Below, one piece after another: positions 62,305-64,000 of a stretch of DNA of 64,000 nt. The notes under the pieces are model-generated. The model did no database searches. It had not been told where the DNA came from and saw only the letters and a list, made by a program, of their open reading frames with translations. The stretch's first letter is position 1, and each line of letters begins with the position of its first letter. Source of the DNA: Candidatus Terraquivivens tengchongensis (lineage in GTDB: Archaea > Thermoproteota > Nitrososphaeria_A > Caldarchaeales > Wolframiiraptoraceae); assembly GCA_023268355.1 (NCBI GenBank), contig JALNJK010000002.1:186001-250000 (forward strand), given 5' to 3'. The position numbers and the translations under genes were made by a program.

Positions 62305-63136
62305 ACCTCCTTATGTCTTGCTCGAACTCTTCAGAACTAAGCGGTATCTCGTTAAACACTTGAAAGTATTTGTTCACACCTTTAGCCATGCTTACAACCT
62401 TTGGAACAGGTATGCCATAGGGCACCATTTCTTCTGAGACGAAAATTTCCCTCGGCCTCCCGTCCTTGATTATCCTTCCCTTCTGCATAACGATCACTCT
62501 GTCAACCTTATCGGCTAACAACTCAACCCTATGCTCAGCCACTATGATGCTGGTCCCGAGCTCCTTCCTTATCTTCAGAATTGTCTCGATTATTGACTTT
62601 GCGGATGCGGGGTCTAAGGATGACGTCGGCTCGTCAAGCACCATAAGCTTAGGCATTAGCGCGAGGACTGAGGCGATGGCAACTTTTTGTTGCTGACCCC
62701 CCGACAACTCGAAAGGTGACCTCTTCCTCAAATCCTCTATCCCAACTGCCTTGAGAGCAAAATCCACCCTGCGCCTGATCTCATCCCTTGGTATGCCCAA
62801 ATTCTCGAGCGCGAATGCCACGTCGTTCTCAACGGTCAACGAGAATAATTGGTTCTCCGGGTTCTGGAATACCATGCCCACGTGTTGGGAGAGCACGTAA
62901 GTTGGCGTTTTGGAAACATCCATACCAGCGACTATTACCCTCCCCTCCATCTTGCCAGCATAGAAATGCGGTATGAGGCCGTTCAGGCATCTGCAAAGTG
63001 TTGATTTTCCGCAACCGCTAGGTCCGAGGAGAAGGACAAACTCTCCTTCCTCGATGCTCAGGTTTATGTCGCTGATAGCAGGCGTATCGGAGCCGCTGTA
63101 TGTAAATGTCAGCCCCTCGATCTTTACTATTTCCAT
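62282..63136 (-). CDS. ecfA2: ECF transporter ATPase subunit
   Basis: A 284-residue ECF ATPase: Walker A GPSGCGKST, Q-loop FQNPENQLF, signature LSGGQQQKVAIA, Walker B LMVLDEPTSSLD and the H-loop AEHRVE. The NPENQ sequence is typical of EcfA proteins. It is the first of three overlapping genes ecfA2-ecfA1-ecfT and lies six bases after the DHH gene end. Confidence 0.9.
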   Translation of the reverse strand: MEIVKIEGLTFTYSGSDTPAISDINLSIEEGEFVLLLGPSGCGKSTLCRCLNGLIPHFYAGKMEGRVIVAGMDVSKTPTYVLSQHVGMVFQNPENQLFSLTVENDVAFALENLGIPRDEIRRRVDFALKAVGIEDLRKRSPFELSGGQQQKVAIASVLALMPKLMVLDEPTSSLDPASAKSIIETILKIRKELGTSIIVAEHRVELLADKVDRVIVMQKGRIIKDGRPREIFVSEEMVPYGIPVPKVVSMAKGVNKYFQVFNEIPLSSEEFEQDIRRFVHDKVR

Positions 63137-63142
63137 CTTTGG

Positions 63143-64000
63143 TTACACTCGACTCAACTTCTCACCAAGCAAACCTTCTAATAAGCTCAAGCACAACTTA
63201 ATGGCATCATCTGGCGCTGATCTACAATACGCCCTTGCAGCCGTGGGGTGACCTCCACCGTACCCCCCAAGCCTTGCGCCAACAACCTGCGCCACGTCCT
63301 TTCCTAGGTTTATATTGGTTTTGGCAAAGAAATCTTGCTGAGACCTTATCGATACCGCAACCCCGTCCTTGTACTCGCCAGCCACTATTGACACATGACA
63401 ACCAAGCGATAGGATGGCTCTAGCGACGGACGTCTGAAACGAGTTTACTTGGGAAGTTGCGATCAACCACTCGCCAGACCTATATAGGTTCATCCTCATC
63501 GCTCCCTTCAGGCGCGCTATCCTCTCAGAAATATCGATTGGGACCTCTACCAAATGTATGCTCTTGGAAGGGTTGACACCCAGCCTTATGAGTTCGCAAA
63601 CTTTGACCATGGTCTCCGAATCGGCGAGTGACAATCTTGCGGTATCGTAGTATATCCCGAGGAATAGGGCCTCCGCCTCCAACGCATCCAGCTTTATATC
63701 CATAAGCTGCACGACGTCCATTAAAAGCTCGCAGAGTGCACGATAGTTCTCGGAAAAGAATACGAAAAACCCCTCTGGATACCCACCCTGTGGAGGTGTG
63801 TGATGGTCTATGATGTATACCTTACCATGCGCCCTCATAATTTCTTCAAGATACTCGCCTGCCTGCTCGAGCGAGCCAACATCTACCAATATTACAGCAT
63901 CAACATCGCCTATAGCGGCGCTCTTAACATCGAGCTTTAGATAGTTTACCATGGCCTTTACCTGTGCTGACATTTCGTCCGGTATGTGTACGTGCACCGC
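63143..64000 (-). CDS. DHH-family phosphoesterase, N-terminus beyond window
   Basis: About 286 residues of a DHH/DHHA1 protein. Visible are the DHH core (VILVDVGS, then IIDHHTPP), a GIYYDTARLS segment and the DHHA1 motif GGYGGGHPTAA. Motif I (the DxDG region seen in the paralogue at 28.7 kb) is missing from the readable part. The frame is open to the window edge, so the gene almost certainly starts outside. It is probably an oligonucleotide or RecJ-like phosphoesterase. Confidence 0.85.
   Translation of the reverse strand, partial: AVHVHIPDEMSAQVKAMVNYLKLDVKSAAIGDVDAVILVDVGSLEQAGEYLEEIMRAHGKVYIIDHHTPPQGGYPEGFFVFFSENYRALCELLMDVVQLMDIKLDALEAEALFLGIYYDTARLSLADSETMVKVCELIRLGVNPSKSIHLVEVPIDISERIARLKGAMRMNLYRSGEWLIATSQVNSFQTSVARAILSLGCHVSIVAGEYKDGVAVSIRSQQDFFAKTNINLGKDVAQVVGARLGGYGGGHPTAARAYCRSAPDDAIKLCLSLLEGLLGEKLSRV

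Noticed and set aside
1-64000. tRNA or rRNA genes, CRISPR arrays, insertion sequences
   Set aside because: Intergenic gaps were read by eye; nearly all are under 200 bases and none shows a cloverleaf, regular spacer-repeat pattern or transposase.

Overview
The window is an archaeal chromosome segment, densely packed and mostly ordinary housekeeping and biosynthesis. Archaeal markers are ribosomal protein L15e, TATA-binding protein, RNase P proteins Rpp30 and Pop5, prefoldin alpha, a family B DNA polymerase and GGPP-type prenyl synthase. Many first genes look leaderless: a TATA box lies about 25 bases before the start codon, and TTG and GTG starts are frequent. Genes inside operons more often carry a Shine-Dalgarno sequence. 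The Sulfolobus-like nucleoside phosphorylase and acryloyl-CoA-reductase-like protein, together with a bacterial-type LipA/LipB lipoate set, suggest a thermophilic Thermoproteota or deep Nitrososphaeria/Caldarchaeia-type lineage. The exact lineage is inference.

Layout. 1-7.0 kb: TldD/PmbA fragment, a coiled-coil protein, a nucleoside phosphorylase, then a trp operon on the minus strand (trpE-G-D-C-F-A, no trpB). 7.3-12.2 kb: homoserine kinase, thioredoxin, a divergent prenyl synthase, an RpiB-like protein, the RNase P/COG1325 cluster and L15e. 12.2-18.4 kb: glycerate kinase overlapping an enolase that has lost two active-site histidines, an NAD kinase fused to a winged helix, prefoldin alpha and FtsY, a DUF4443 regulator and a small membrane protein. 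18.5-21.6 kb: acryloyl-CoA-reductase-like MDR enzyme, two small cysteine proteins, LarC, DUF424. 21.7-28.5 kb: sucCD, a PPP phosphatase, an MBL hydrolase, malate dehydrogenase, leuCD. 28.5-41.4 kb: DHH phosphoesterase, M20 peptidase, AbrB-PhoU protein, ilvD, then an aminotransferase, saccharopine-dehydrogenase-like protein, nitrilase, radical SAM protein, LLM oxidoreductase and MFS transporter. 41.5-48.7 kb (minus): polB, an eIF2B-like protein, an MBL hydrolase and a family-5 uracil-DNA glycosylase, plus a surface protein and a Nudix hydrolase. 48.8-52.4 kb: lipA-lpd-lipB and TBP. 52.4-60.7 kb: leuB divergent from leuA, two tandem ilvBN copies, and ilvC. 60.7-64 kb: an ECF transporter module and a second DHH protein cut by the window edge.

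The metabolic genes fit together. leuA, leuB, leuC, leuD, ilvB, ilvN, ilvC and ilvD give a complete branched-chain set apart from the final transaminase. sucCD and mdh serve the citrate cycle. Glycerate kinase and the enolase homologue would turn glycerate into phosphoenolpyruvate if the enolase is active. The observations most worth following are the enolase active-site changes, a Trp-to-Leu change at the substrate-selectivity position of one of the two acetolactate synthases, the long palindrome between leuB and leuA, the TrpA interface loop combined with the missing trpB, and the NAD kinase-winged helix fusion. No CRISPR array, transposase, tRNA or rRNA gene was recognised. I saw no clearly novel defence or mobile system.
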